A DNA stretch of 64,000 bases from an uncultured Eubacteriales bacterium (GTDB lineage: Bacteria; Bacillota; Clostridia; Christensenellales; Aristaeellaceae): assembly GCA_900320085.1 (NCBI GenBank), contig ONRC01000012.1, positions 1 to 64,000 on the forward strand. The letters run 5' to 3'. The notes under the pieces are model-generated. The model ran no database searches. It was not told the DNA's origin and saw nothing but the letters and a program-made list of their open reading frames with translations. Of the stretch, positions 8,454 through 16,482 are shown piece by piece (position 1 is the first letter of the stretch; each line of letters starts with the position of its first letter). The translations under genes and the position numbers were made by a program.

Positions 8454-9131
8454 ATGAAAAAGACGCTTCTGCTCGTTCTTCTGCTTCTTCTGATTTCGGC
8501 AATCGGTTTGTTTGCCCGAGAGAAGGTCAGTATGGCGGCCTCCGCCCCAGAACGTCAGCTGCTCTGGATTGACCTGGACGGGAAAAGCCTGACGATGTAT
8601 GAAAACGGCGAAGCCATCCGCCAGTATCCCATTGCAGCCGGGGCCAGCGGCACCCCCTCCCCCATCGGCGTGTTCCGGGTCAACAGCCGCTTCATGCCGG
8701 ACATGTCAGGCTTTGGCACCCGTTTCCTCGGCCTCAGCGTACCCTGGGGCAGCTATGGCATCCACGGCACCAACAAGCCGGAATCCATCGGACGCAACGC
8801 TTCCCACGGCTGCATCCGGATGCGGGTGAAGGATATGGAAGCGCTGTTTCCCATCGTTTCCAACGGCACAAAAGTGATCGTCACTGGCGGACCCTACGGG
8901 CCGCTGAACTGGGGCTGGCGGACGCTCAGGGAAGGCGACCGCGGGGCGGACGTAAAGCAATTGCAGCTGCGCCTGATTCAGCGGGGGCTGCTTTTGGGGG
9001 GAGCAGACGGTGTGTTCGGCCCCGCCACCCGCAAAGCCGTCATCGCCGCGCGGCAGGAGCTGAATCTCTCCCCCGGCGATCAGGCCGACTCCGCCCTCCA
9101 AGAGCGGCTGGGGATGATCCTGTTTGAATAG
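8454..9131 (+). CDS. L,D-transpeptidase (YkuD) with C-terminal peptidoglycan-binding domain
   Basis: Forms or modifies peptidoglycan cross-links outside the cell. The 225-residue protein begins with a membrane or signal segment (MKKTLLLVLLLLLISAIGLF). The YkuD domain spans about residues 35-145 and keeps the catalytic signature HGTNKPESIG then SHGCIRM, with the nucleophilic Cys in SHGC. Residues about 160-225 form a peptidoglycan-binding domain (VKQLQLRLIQRGLL, DGVFGPATRKAV). Start choice is uncertain: the ATG at 8436 is in frame, but neither has a good ribosome site. A TATACT at 8443-8448 would place transcription almost at the ATG at 8454. I prefer 8454 because the signal peptide begins there. 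Confidence 0.88.
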   Translation: MKKTLLLVLLLLLISAIGLFAREKVSMAASAPERQLLWIDLDGKSLTMYENGEAIRQYPIAAGASGTPSPIGVFRVNSRFMPDMSGFGTRFLGLSVPWGSYGIHGTNKPESIGRNASHGCIRMRVKDMEALFPIVSNGTKVIVTGGPYGPLNWGWRTLREGDRGADVKQLQLRLIQRGLLLGGADGVFGPATRKAVIAARQELNLSPGDQADSALQERLGMILFE

Positions 9132-9140
9132 TTTTTTATG

Positions 9141-9172
9141 AAAATACCCCTCCTTTCCATCGAAGGAGGGGC
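9141..9172 (-). terminator. Terminator of the transporter-Nudix operon
   Basis: Stem CCCCTCCTT/AAGGAGGGG followed on the minus strand by TATTTT. It could also act for the converging L,D-transpeptidase gene. Confidence 0.7.
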
Positions 9173-9177
9173 CATCA

Positions 9178-9570
9178 TTATTGCAAGCTTTGCATCAGCG
9201 CTCCCACCGCAATCACGTCGGCAGGCAGCCAGGCGACCGAGCACAGTTCGTCAGCGCCCAGCCACCGGGCGGCTTCGTGCTCTTTCAGCGTCAGATGACC
9301 GGAGGCCAGAGAGCAGCGAAAGCAGCCCATGGACAAATGGAAATCGGGATAATCGTATTCCACCTGGACGAGCTTTTCCCCCACGGTAATGTCTGCGTCC
9401 AGCTCCTCCCGGATCTCCCTTTTCAGCGCCGCTTCCGGGGTCTCCCCCGCCTCGATCTTGCCGCCGGGAAACTCCCAGCCGTCCTTCTGCGGGCCGTAGC
9501 CCCGCTGGGTGGCGAAGAATTTTCCGTTAGCTTCGATGATTGCGGCCACGACAGAAACGATCTTCCGCAT
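9178..9570 (-). CDS. mutT: Nudix hydrolase, MutT / 8-oxo-dGTP diphosphatase type
   Basis: Likely hydrolyses oxidised or unwanted nucleoside triphosphates to the monophosphate. The protein has 130 residues, normal for the family. The Nudix box is complete: GGKIEAGETPEAALKREIRE followed by ELDADI (pattern G-x5-E-x7-R-E-U-x-E-E). The N-terminus VVAAIIEANGKFFATQRGYG and the DGWEFPGG strand fit MutT/NudG enzymes. It starts 5 nt after the stop of the upstream permease behind GGAGGACCGG, so it is the last gene of the nucleoside-importer operon, consistent with nucleotide salvage and clean-up. The exact substrate is not determinable. Confidence 0.9.
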   Translation of the reverse strand: MRKIVSVVAAIIEANGKFFATQRGYGPQKDGWEFPGGKIEAGETPEAALKREIREELDADITVGEKLVQVEYDYPDFHLSMGCFRCSLASGHLTLKEHEAARWLGADELCSVAWLPADVIAVGALMQSLQ

Positions 9571-9575
9571 TTTGC

Positions 9576-10529
9576 TTACCGGTCCTCCCGGAAATAGGAC
9601 AGGCCCAGAGAGGAGGGAGGCTGGTTTTCCCGCTTATTGCGAATGGAGGAAATGATCAGCACCAGGATGGTGACCACGTAGGGCAGCATTTTCAGGATGG
9701 GCTTCATGGCCATGGTCACGTGAATCCAGTCGATGTTGGTGATGTAGCTGGAGCAGGAGAACAGGAAGCCGAACACGGTGGAGCCGATGATGGTCATGTG
9801 GGGCCGCCAGAGGGCGAAAATGACCAGCGCGATGCTCAGCCAGCCGAAGGCTTCCAGGCTCAGGTACGCTTCCTGGGAGGCCATGTAGTCAATGATGTAG
9901 TAGAACCCGCCCAGGCCCGCGATGGCGCTGCCCACGCAGGTGGCCACGTACTTGTAGCGGTTCACGTTGATGCCCACAGCGTCGGCGGTGGCGGGGTTTT
10001 CGCCCACGGCCCGCAGGTGCAGGCCCACCTTGGTTTTGAACAGGATGTAGCTGGCCGCGACCGCCACGATGATCGCCAGGAAGAACAGCACGCCCAGGCA
10101 TTGCAGGCTGTCCTGCCGCCCGGCGAAGGGCCAGCGGTAGAACATCTTGGGCCCTACCAGGTACACCGTGGCGTCCATCTTGCTCATGATCACCTTCATC
10201 AGGCCCACGCCGAAGGTGGTCAGGGCCAGGCCGGTCACATTCTGATTGGCGCGGAGGGTGACGGTCATGAAGGAATAGATCAGGCCCATCAGGCCGGACA
10301 TGAGCAGCGACGCCAGGATGCCCAGCAGCACGATCAGGAAGGGGGGCAACCCGCTTTTGCCGATCAGGTTCAGCATCATGCAGCCGCCCGCGCCGCCCAT
10401 GCACATGATGCCGGGGATGCCCAGGTTCAGGTGCCCGGCCTTTTCGGTCAGGATCTCGCCGGTGGAGCCGTACATAAACGTCGCGCCGAAGGCCAGGGAG
10501 TCAATGAGGAAATTCAGCCAGATGTTCAT
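9576..10529 (-). CDS. Nucleoside-type ABC transporter permease (NupQ/YufQ-like)
   Basis: A 317-residue inner-membrane permease with about eight hydrophobic helices. Marker segments are MYGSTGEILTEKAGHLNLGI and VGENPATADAVGINVNRYKY, typical of the second permease of the BmpA-associated nucleoside importers such as B. subtilis NupNOPQ. Its start overlaps the stop of the gene before it by 4 nt (ATGA), indicating translational coupling. It would pair with the 377-residue permease and the double ATPase encoded just upstream. No substrate-binding lipoprotein lies in this cluster, so the binding protein must be encoded elsewhere. Confidence 0.88.
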   Translation of the reverse strand: MNIWLNFLIDSLAFGATFMYGSTGEILTEKAGHLNLGIPGIMCMGGAGGCMMLNLIGKSGLPPFLIVLLGILASLLMSGLMGLIYSFMTVTLRANQNVTGLALTTFGVGLMKVIMSKMDATVYLVGPKMFYRWPFAGRQDSLQCLGVLFFLAIIVAVAASYILFKTKVGLHLRAVGENPATADAVGINVNRYKYVATCVGSAIAGLGGFYYIIDYMASQEAYLSLEAFGWLSIALVIFALWRPHMTIIGSTVFGFLFSCSSYITNIDWIHVTMAMKPILKMLPYVVTILVLIISSIRNKRENQPPSSLGLSYFREDR

Positions 10530-11659
10530 TTCACGCCCTCCTTTTTCGCCTGCGCATGGCCGTGGCGGCTCCGGAAGTGGAGCTGGTAATTGATGAAGAA
10601 TTCACAGCCGATGATGAAGAACAGGATGATGCCGGTGATGACCGCGGGCAGCGCGCCGGACACGTTGAAGTCCTGGCTGATCTGGGCCGCGCCCTGGTTC
10701 AGCACCTGAATCAGGCCGGAGGTGAGGATCATGAACAAGGGGTTGAATTTGCCGAGCCAGCTCACCATGATGGCGGTGAAGCCCTGGCCGCCCACGGAGT
10801 TGGTGGTCACGGTCTGGTCCATGCCCGCGGCGATCAGGTAGCCCACCAGGCCGCAGAGCATGCCGCTTAAAATCATGGTGCGGATGATAACCTTGCGCAC
10901 GTTGATGCCCACATACTGGGCGGTGCGTACGCTTTCGCCCACCACGTTGATCTCATAGCCGTGCTTGGAATAGTTGACGTAAATGTAGAGCGCGATGGTC
11001 AGGAACAGCACCACCAGGATGGGCAGCAGATAATCGTTGCCGCCGATGGCGGGCAGCTTGCCGTACTTCATTTTCGGCAGGGAGGAGGAGCCGTTGGGCA
11101 CCCAGATGACCAGGAAGTAGGACACCAGGAAGGTGGCCACATAGTTCATCATCAGGGTGAACAGGGTTTCGTTGGTGTTCCATTTGGCCTTGCACAGGGC
11201 GGGGATCACGCCCCACACCGCGCCGGACAGCATGGCCGCCAGCAGCATCAGCACCAGCAGGATGCCTTCCGGCACCTTGTCGCCCAGGTAGAAGGACACG
11301 GCGATGGCCCCTAAAACCCCGACCAATGTCTGCCCCTCCGCGCCGGTGTTCCAGAACCGCATCCGGAACGCGGGGGTCAGGGCCAGGGCGATGCCCAGCA
11401 GGATGGCCGTGCTGCGCAGGAATTTCCAGAACTTACGAGGGGTAGAAAACGCGCCCTTGATGAAGGCGTTATAAAAGTCCCAGATCTTTCCCGGGTTCTC
11501 CCGGATCTTTTCGATCAGCAGGAAGGCCACCAGCCCGCACACGGCCAAGCCCAGCAGGATAGCAGCCAGCCGGATGAGCGCCCCTTTCACGGGATGGATG
11601 GCGGGACGCTTGCTCAGATGCACGAGGGGCTCCCGGTTTTCAGCGGTATGCTGGCTCAT
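10526..11659 (-). CDS. Nucleoside-type ABC transporter permease (NupP/YufP-like)
   Basis: A 377-residue inner-membrane permease. The cytoplasmic N-terminus is followed by about ten hydrophobic helices. Segments such as RMRFWNTGAEGQTLVGVLGA and INVVGESVRTAQYVGINVRK mark the first permease of the BmpA/Nup family. The start codon lies inside the TGATATG junction with the ATPase gene, so the two are tightly coupled. Length is a little above the family average because of the charged N-terminal extension. Confidence 0.88.
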   Translation of the reverse strand: MSQHTAENREPLVHLSKRPAIHPVKGALIRLAAILLGLAVCGLVAFLLIEKIRENPGKIWDFYNAFIKGAFSTPRKFWKFLRSTAILLGIALALTPAFRMRFWNTGAEGQTLVGVLGAIAVSFYLGDKVPEGILLVLMLLAAMLSGAVWGVIPALCKAKWNTNETLFTLMMNYVATFLVSYFLVIWVPNGSSSLPKMKYGKLPAIGGNDYLLPILVVLFLTIALYIYVNYSKHGYEINVVGESVRTAQYVGINVRKVIIRTMILSGMLCGLVGYLIAAGMDQTVTTNSVGGQGFTAIMVSWLGKFNPLFMILTSGLIQVLNQGAAQISQDFNVSGALPAVITGIILFFIIGCEFFINYQLHFRSRHGHAQAKKEGVK

Positions 11660-11660
11660 A

Positions 11661-13358
11661 TCAGGCGTCCTCCTTTCGCTCGGTCTTGGTCATCAGCAGG
11701 CCGATTTCCTCTTTTGTGGCTGTGCGGGCGTCCACCACGCCGGTGACCGCGCCGGAGTTGATTACCAGGATGCGGTCGCACAGCGCCAGCAGCACGTCCA
11801 GGTCCTCGCCCACGAAGATGACCGCCACGCCGCTTTCCTTCTGCTTGTTGAGCAGGTTGTAGATGGTGTAGGAGGAATTGATGTCCAGCCCGCGCACGGG
11901 ATACGCCGCCATCAGCACCTTGGGCGCGAAGGCGATTTCGCGGCCCACCAGCACCTTCTGCACGTTGCCGCCGGACAGGCGGCGCACGGGGGTGTTCGTA
12001 CCAGGGGTATTCACTTGCAGCTCTTCGATGATTTCATCGGCCAGGGCGCGGGGCTTTTTGCGGTCCAGGAAGATGGTCGGGCCCTTGCGGTAGCTGCGCA
12101 GCATCATGTTGTCCGTGATGCCCATGGAGCCCACCAGGCCCATGCCGAGCCGGTCCTCCGGCACGAAGGACAGCCGCACGCCCAGGCTCCGGATCTCCAG
12201 CGGCGTCTTGTCCCGCAGGTTGATGATTTCATCCTCCTTAAACAGCACGTCGCCGGATTCCACCCACTTGCGCACCGCGGCGGTGCTCATGCCGTCAAAG
12301 GACACGGGCTGCATCTTGCCGTCGTGGAACGCGCCCTGGGCCCCCAGCTCCTTGACGCGCTTCATGCTCTTGTGGAAGAAGGTAACGGGCTTATCCTTCT
12401 TGGGGTTGCGGAAGATGATTTCGCCGCTCTTGACGGGCTGCAATCCCGCGATGGATTCCAGCAGCTCCCGCTGTCCGCTGCCCGCGATGCCCGCGATGCC
12501 CAGGATTTCACCGCCGTAGGCGGTAAAGGAAATGTCCTTTAAGACGTGCAGCCCCTCGTTATCGTCCAGGTTCAGGTTCTTCACCATTAGGCGGGGCGCG
12601 GCGTTCACCGGCAGCGTCCGGTCGATTTCCAGATCCACCTTCTTGCCCACCATCATTTCCGTCAGCTGGGCTTCGTTGGTATCCCTGGTGTTCACGGTGG
12701 CGATGTGCTCCCCCTTTCGCAGGATCGCCACCCGGTCGCTGACCTCCAGCACCTCGTTGAGCTTATGGGTGATGATGATGATGGACTTGCCATCCGCCTT
12801 CATACGCCGCAGTACGTCGAACAGGCGGGAGATTTCCTGAGGCGTCAGCACCGCCGTGGGCTCGTCCAGAATCAAAATATCCGCGCCGCGGTACAGCACT
12901 TTGAGAATTTCAACCGTCTGCTTTTCGGACACGGACATATCATAGATTTTCTTCTGGGGGTCCATATGGAAGCCGTACTTTTCCGCCAGCTTTGTGACCT
13001 CCGCGTTGACGGACTTGAGGTTATACCGCCCCTCCTCCTTCACGCCCAGCACGATGTTTTCCCCCGCGGTAAACAAATCCACCAGCTTGAAATGCTGATG
13101 GATCATGCCGATCCGGTGGCGGAACGCGTCCTTGGGGGAGCGGATCACCACCTCCTGGCCATCCACGAAAATCTTCCCCTCGTCGGGGAAATAGATGCCG
13201 GAAATCATGTTCATCAGGGTGGTCTTGCCGCAGCCGTTCTCCCCCAGGATGGCCAGTATCTCGCCCCGGTACACGTCCAGGTCTACATGGTCGTTGGCAA
13301 CCACGCTGCCGAATCGCTTCGTGATACCGCGCATTTGCAGCGCAAGCTCTTTTTCCAC
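11661..13358 (-). CDS. Nucleoside-type ABC transporter ATPase with two nucleotide-binding domains (NupO-like)
   Basis: Powers the nucleoside importer. About 565 residues with two ABC domains in tandem, as in sugar and nucleoside importers of the RbsA/NupO kind. The first domain has a good Walker A (GENGCGKTTLMN), signature (SVSEKQTVEIL) and Walker B (ILILDEPTAVL). The second is degenerate at Walker A (GIAGSGQRELL), keeps the signature LSGGNVQKV, and has VLMAAYPVRGLD at Walker B, the usual asymmetry in this group. I chose GTG at 13358 because GGAGGT lies 7 nt upstream; the longer frame runs into the palindrome at 13387-13431. It heads the coupled series with the two permeases and mutT. Confidence 0.9.
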   Translation of the reverse strand: MEKELALQMRGITKRFGSVVANDHVDLDVYRGEILAILGENGCGKTTLMNMISGIYFPDEGKIFVDGQEVVIRSPKDAFRHRIGMIHQHFKLVDLFTAGENIVLGVKEEGRYNLKSVNAEVTKLAEKYGFHMDPQKKIYDMSVSEKQTVEILKVLYRGADILILDEPTAVLTPQEISRLFDVLRRMKADGKSIIIITHKLNEVLEVSDRVAILRKGEHIATVNTRDTNEAQLTEMMVGKKVDLEIDRTLPVNAAPRLMVKNLNLDDNEGLHVLKDISFTAYGGEILGIAGIAGSGQRELLESIAGLQPVKSGEIIFRNPKKDKPVTFFHKSMKRVKELGAQGAFHDGKMQPVSFDGMSTAAVRKWVESGDVLFKEDEIINLRDKTPLEIRSLGVRLSFVPEDRLGMGLVGSMGITDNMMLRSYRKGPTIFLDRKKPRALADEIIEELQVNTPGTNTPVRRLSGGNVQKVLVGREIAFAPKVLMAAYPVRGLDINSSYTIYNLLNKQKESGVAVIFVGEDLDVLLALCDRILVINSGAVTGVVDARTATKEEIGLLMTKTERKEDA

Positions 13359-13378
13359 GGGCAGCACCTCCAATCGTA

Positions 13379-13462
13379 AGTTTTTTGCGGGGGAAACCAT
13401 TCTTTGGAGGCCAAAGAATGGTTTCCCCCGCACCCCCTTCCAAGAAAGCCATAAAGGAGGGC
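13379..13462 (-). repeat. Palindromic repeat R1, copy 1
   Basis: A perfect 21-bp inverted repeat (13387-13407 with 13411-13431, loop AGG) with a tail matching CCCCCTTCCAAGAAAGCCATAAA. Two more copies lie at 28706-28785 and 63537-63660 in the same orientation, each just upstream of a minus-strand gene. Here it separates the Lgt-like gene from the ATPase gene, close to the latter's ribosome site. Confidence 0.9.
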
Positions 13463-13470
13463 ATGGTTTT

Positions 13471-14382
13471 TTACTGCTTTTTCATAACCGCATTCTTGAA
13501 GCCAACGTGTTCCATCCATCCAAGGATGATCAAGCCTGCTATCATAACGGCGTAAGTGACCGCGTGGGACAGGTTGGTTTTGTCCAGCGCGAACTCCACG
13601 CCTACGAACACCCCGGCGCAGACGAGCCCCACGATGGCGGGCAGGAAGCGGTTCCTGGTTCCCTTGCCCGCCCACACGCCGTACAGCAGCAGCATCGCTT
13701 CGATATACAGCATGCACATCAGCTGCTCCACCCGCACGAACTGCGTCCAGGTCAGGCGGTTATAGTTCCGCAGGCTTTCAAAGATGATCTGGGGCAGGCA
13801 CAGATAAAACAGCGTGCGCAGGAACCGTTTGTCCTTGAATTTATTCAGTGACACCAGGAACACGATCACCCCCGCGATGCCGCACAGCATGAACACCGCC
13901 AGATACCATTCCGTGTACCCATACCCGAAGTCCACGCCCTGGGCCAGGGGGAAGAACTGCAATCGCTCGTCCTCGATCATCCTGCCCACGTTGATGGTGT
14001 CCAGGAAATATTCCCCAAACCGTGCCAGCGCCGCCATCAGCGCGCCCGCGGGAGCGTAGGTGTTCAGCGCCTTCACGACTTTGTTTCCGGTGCATTTCGC
14101 GGCCAGCGCCGCGCCCAGGATCACGCCCGCCACGCCGCCATAGTAGCTCATGCACTCCAGGTTATCGCTCAGCAGCGTTTCGCCTATGCCATCCAGCAGC
14201 ACATCCTGAATGCAGATCAGGCCGTACACCAGTTTCGAGCATACCACGCCCAGTGCCGCACCGAACACGAACGTCAGCGCCGCCAGCAGCCCGCGCTTTT
14301 TCATGCCGCCCGCCAGCAGGTAATGCACTCCCGCCGTAATCATGGCGCTGCCGAGCATAAAGATCAGGTAAGATTGGTTCAT
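13471..14382 (-). CDS. Polytopic membrane protein, Lgt-like
   Basis: A 303-residue integral membrane protein with about seven to eight hydrophobic helices. The core ALARFGEYFLDTINVGRM resembles the Arg-x-Gly segment of prolipoprotein diacylglyceryl transferases (Lgt), but the usual Lgt signature is not intact. I call it Lgt-like and do not claim the enzyme activity. ATG 14382 is chosen over 14400 because AAGGA precedes it. It is the first gene before the nucleoside importer and could be co-transcribed with it across repeat R1. Confidence 0.55.
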   Translation of the reverse strand: MNQSYLIFMLGSAMITAGVHYLLAGGMKKRGLLAALTFVFGAALGVVCSKLVYGLICIQDVLLDGIGETLLSDNLECMSYYGGVAGVILGAALAAKCTGNKVVKALNTYAPAGALMAALARFGEYFLDTINVGRMIEDERLQFFPLAQGVDFGYGYTEWYLAVFMLCGIAGVIVFLVSLNKFKDKRFLRTLFYLCLPQIIFESLRNYNRLTWTQFVRVEQLMCMLYIEAMLLLYGVWAGKGTRNRFLPAIVGLVCAGVFVGVEFALDKTNLSHAVTYAVMIAGLIILGWMEHVGFKNAVMKKQ

Positions 14383-14402
14383 TTCCGGTTCCTTCTCCAT
14401 GT

Positions 14403-14505
14403 TGTAGGGGCGGATATCATCCGCCCGATCAAAAGCCAGTGATCGAGAAACAAGATTCGGGTTGAATCATTTGCGTGAAGCGGGCGGATCATATCCGCCC
14501 CTACA
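14403..14505. repeat. Foldback repeat R6 (TAGGGGCGGAT type)
   Basis: Inverted arms of about 25 bp: TGTAGGGGCGGATATCATCC near 14403 and GGATCATATCCGCCCCTACA ending at 14505. They enclose about 50 nt without a gene. Similar TAGGGGCGGA palindromes are common between genes of gut Clostridia (general knowledge). It lies between the stop of one gene and the start of the next on the same strand. Confidence 0.8.
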
Positions 14506-14510
14506 CGAAG

Positions 14511-15464
14511 TCAGTCCGGCTGATACGCGCTGGCAAAATAAATAATGTCGGACACGCGGCGGATGTTCTTGGCGTCGGTGTTGTTGATCTTGGTGCCCAG
14601 GAAAGCGATCTGGGTGGCCTCGCCGCCGTCGAACATATAAGCGGTCTGCACATCGCCCATGCCGTACACCAGCCGGGCCATATCCTGCACGCTCAGGCCG
14701 AACTTGGCCACCGCCACGATGCGGTATTGCAGCGGCCCGATCTGGCACAGGCAGATGCGCTGGGCCGGGTTCCAGCTCTGGCTCTTGTGGGGATGCACAA
14801 TGGAGCGGGCGTTGGCCGGGACCAGCTCCCCGTTCAGGATAATGCAGGGGCCGAATTCAAACCCGTTGATCACCTTTTTGCCGTCCACCATGGTCTGCTG
14901 CTCATAGGTCAGCGGGGTGGAGGGGAAGGAGCTCTGGGGCTTGTTGGCTTCCTCGGTGTCCCGGTTCCCGGCCAGGATGACGTGGAAATCGCCGTCCTCG
15001 TCGATCAAAAGCAGGTCGTGCCAGGTTTCCTTGGTTTCGCGGAACAGGATGCCCTGACGCAGCACGTAGTCATGCCCGTCGCGCTTGGCGAAGGAGTCGC
15101 CGTCCATGGCCACGATGGCGTTCACGCGCTTGGCCATCTGGGGCACGGTGGCGGATTCGCTGCGGGAATTGAAGCCGTTGTCGCCGCCGTTGCAGCTTTC
15201 GGTGCGCAGCTGGGTGGCGTTGGCGATGGTAATATCCATCGTGTACACGGTGCAGCCGAATTCATTGTTCTTGCCCCACTTGCGCTCCACGTGGATGGAG
15301 GGATCGTCGTAGGTGGTTTTGCCCTGCTCGTACACGTCCACAGGCCGCATCCCGGGCGAAAAGTCGATGGGCAGACTGATGATTTCCCCCAGGCCCAGGG
15401 CGGGCAGGGAAATCATCACGCAGAGAACAAACAGACCAAAAGCCCGAAACAATTTGTCGCGCAT
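14511..15464 (-). CDS. Secreted phosphodiester glycosidase family protein (NAGPA/DUF2233)
   Basis: A 317-residue exported protein. The signal peptide is MRDKLFRAFGLFVLCVMISL ending near LGLGE. The rest fits the phosphodiester glycosidase (NAGPA) family: AIVAMDGDSF, FEFGPCIILNGELV, RICLCQIGPLQYRIVAV and the C-terminal MFDGGEATQIAFLG with the family Asp-Gly-Gly. Members remove GlcNAc-1-phosphodiesters from sugars, and bacterial members are thought to act on cell-wall or exopolysaccharide phosphodiesters. The start at 15464 has AAGGAGG upstream; the longer frame has no ribosome site. It has its own promoter at 15546-15574. Confidence 0.85.
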   Translation of the reverse strand: MRDKLFRAFGLFVLCVMISLPALGLGEIISLPIDFSPGMRPVDVYEQGKTTYDDPSIHVERKWGKNNEFGCTVYTMDITIANATQLRTESCNGGDNGFNSRSESATVPQMAKRVNAIVAMDGDSFAKRDGHDYVLRQGILFRETKETWHDLLLIDEDGDFHVILAGNRDTEEANKPQSSFPSTPLTYEQQTMVDGKKVINGFEFGPCIILNGELVPANARSIVHPHKSQSWNPAQRICLCQIGPLQYRIVAVAKFGLSVQDMARLVYGMGDVQTAYMFDGGEATQIAFLGTKINNTDAKNIRRVSDIIYFASAYQPD

Positions 15465-15545
15465 AAAATGAAACCTCCTTGGATGGATACGCCGGCCGCG
15501 GCGCAAAACCGAAAACGGGTCTTTTGACCAGTTTACAGTATCTTT

Positions 15546-15574
15546 ATCATATCATGCCGTTTTTCATTTGTAAA
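15546..15574 (-). promoter_or_regulatory. Promoter of the phosphodiester glycosidase gene
   Basis: Minus strand TTTACA (15569-15574), 17-bp spacer, TATGAT (15546-15551). Confidence 0.75.
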
Positions 15575-15691
15575 GAAACAGATTGAATAAAATAGAGGAA
15601 AGAAAGAAGAACCGGATTCTTTTTCTTAACGATTTTATCAATGAATTATGAATTATTTCGACAAAATTGTGTAGAAATTGTTTCAAAACAC

Positions 15692-15721
15692 TTGATTTTT
15701 GGTGTCAGTTTCGTGTACAAT
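15692..15721 (+). promoter_or_regulatory. Promoter of the WalRK-like operon
   Basis: TTGATT (15692-15697), 18-bp spacer, TACAAT (15716-15721), about 60 nt ahead of the response regulator. The AT-rich stretch 15575-15691 between the divergent promoters holds no gene. Confidence 0.6.
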
Positions 15722-15783
15722 AGGAAAAGGCAGGATACGGGGGTGAAAACCTCCTGTTTCCGCTATCATCTGAGGAAGGATGA

Positions 15784-16482
15784 ATGAACGTGGCAAAACG
15801 AATTTTACTGGTGGACGACGAGCCCCTCATTATCAAGGGCCTGCGTTTTACCCTCGAACAGGAAGGCTATGAGATCCTGACCGCCTCTGACGGTGAAGAA
15901 GCCCTGGAGGTGTTCCATTCAGAGCCGGTGGACCTGGTGCTGCTGGACGTGATGCTGCCCAAGCTGGACGGCATTCAGGTGTGCCAGCGCATCCGCGAAA
16001 CCAGCAACGTGCCCATCCTGATGCTCACCGCCAAGGGCGAGGATATGGACAAGATCCTGGGCCTGGAATACGGCGCGGACGATTACATGACCAAGCCCTT
16101 CAACATCCTGGAGGTCAAGGCCCGCATCAAGACGGTGCTGCGCCGCGTGTCCCAGCCCGTCACCAACGAGGAAAAGAAGATCATCCGCGTCCACGATATG
16201 GAAGTGAATATCGTGAACCGTTCCGTCACCCTGGGCGGCAAGGAAGTGCGGCTGACGGCCAAGGAATTTGACCTGCTGCAGCTGTTCATCACCAACCGCG
16301 GCAAGGTGTTCAGCCGGGAAACCATGCTGGAAACCGTGTGGAAGTACGATTACATGGGCGACGCCCGCACCGTGGACGTGCATATCCGCCGCCTGCGCGA
16401 AAAGATCGAGCGCAACACCGCCCAGCCGGAGTTCATCTTCACCAAGTGGGGAGTGGGCTACTATTTCACCGATAAGGATTAA
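15784..16482 (+). CDS. OmpR/PhoB-family response regulator (WalR-like)
   Basis: A 232-residue DNA-binding regulator. The receiver domain has the acidic pair in LLVDDEPL, the phospho-acceptor Asp in LVLLDVMLP and the Lys in YMTKPFN. The C-terminal winged helix includes VRLTAKEFDLLQLFITNRGK and VDVHIRRLREKIE. Overall it is closest in look to WalR/YycF, which controls wall metabolism in Firmicutes, but no walHI genes follow, so this remains a likeness. GAGGAAGGATGA supports the start. The kinase gene overlaps its stop codon. Confidence 0.92.
   Translation: MNVAKRILLVDDEPLIIKGLRFTLEQEGYEILTASDGEEALEVFHSEPVDLVLLDVMLPKLDGIQVCQRIRETSNVPILMLTAKGEDMDKILGLEYGADDYMTKPFNILEVKARIKTVLRRVSQPVTNEEKKIIRVHDMEVNIVNRSVTLGGKEVRLTAKEFDLLQLFITNRGKVFSRETMLETVWKYDYMGDARTVDVHIRRLREKIERNTAQPEFIFTKWGVGYYFTDKD

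Noticed and set aside
8443..8456. Leaderless transcript of the L,D-transpeptidase
   Set aside because: TATACT is close to the ATG, but no -35 sequence fits at 16-18 bp, so I did not list it as a promoter.
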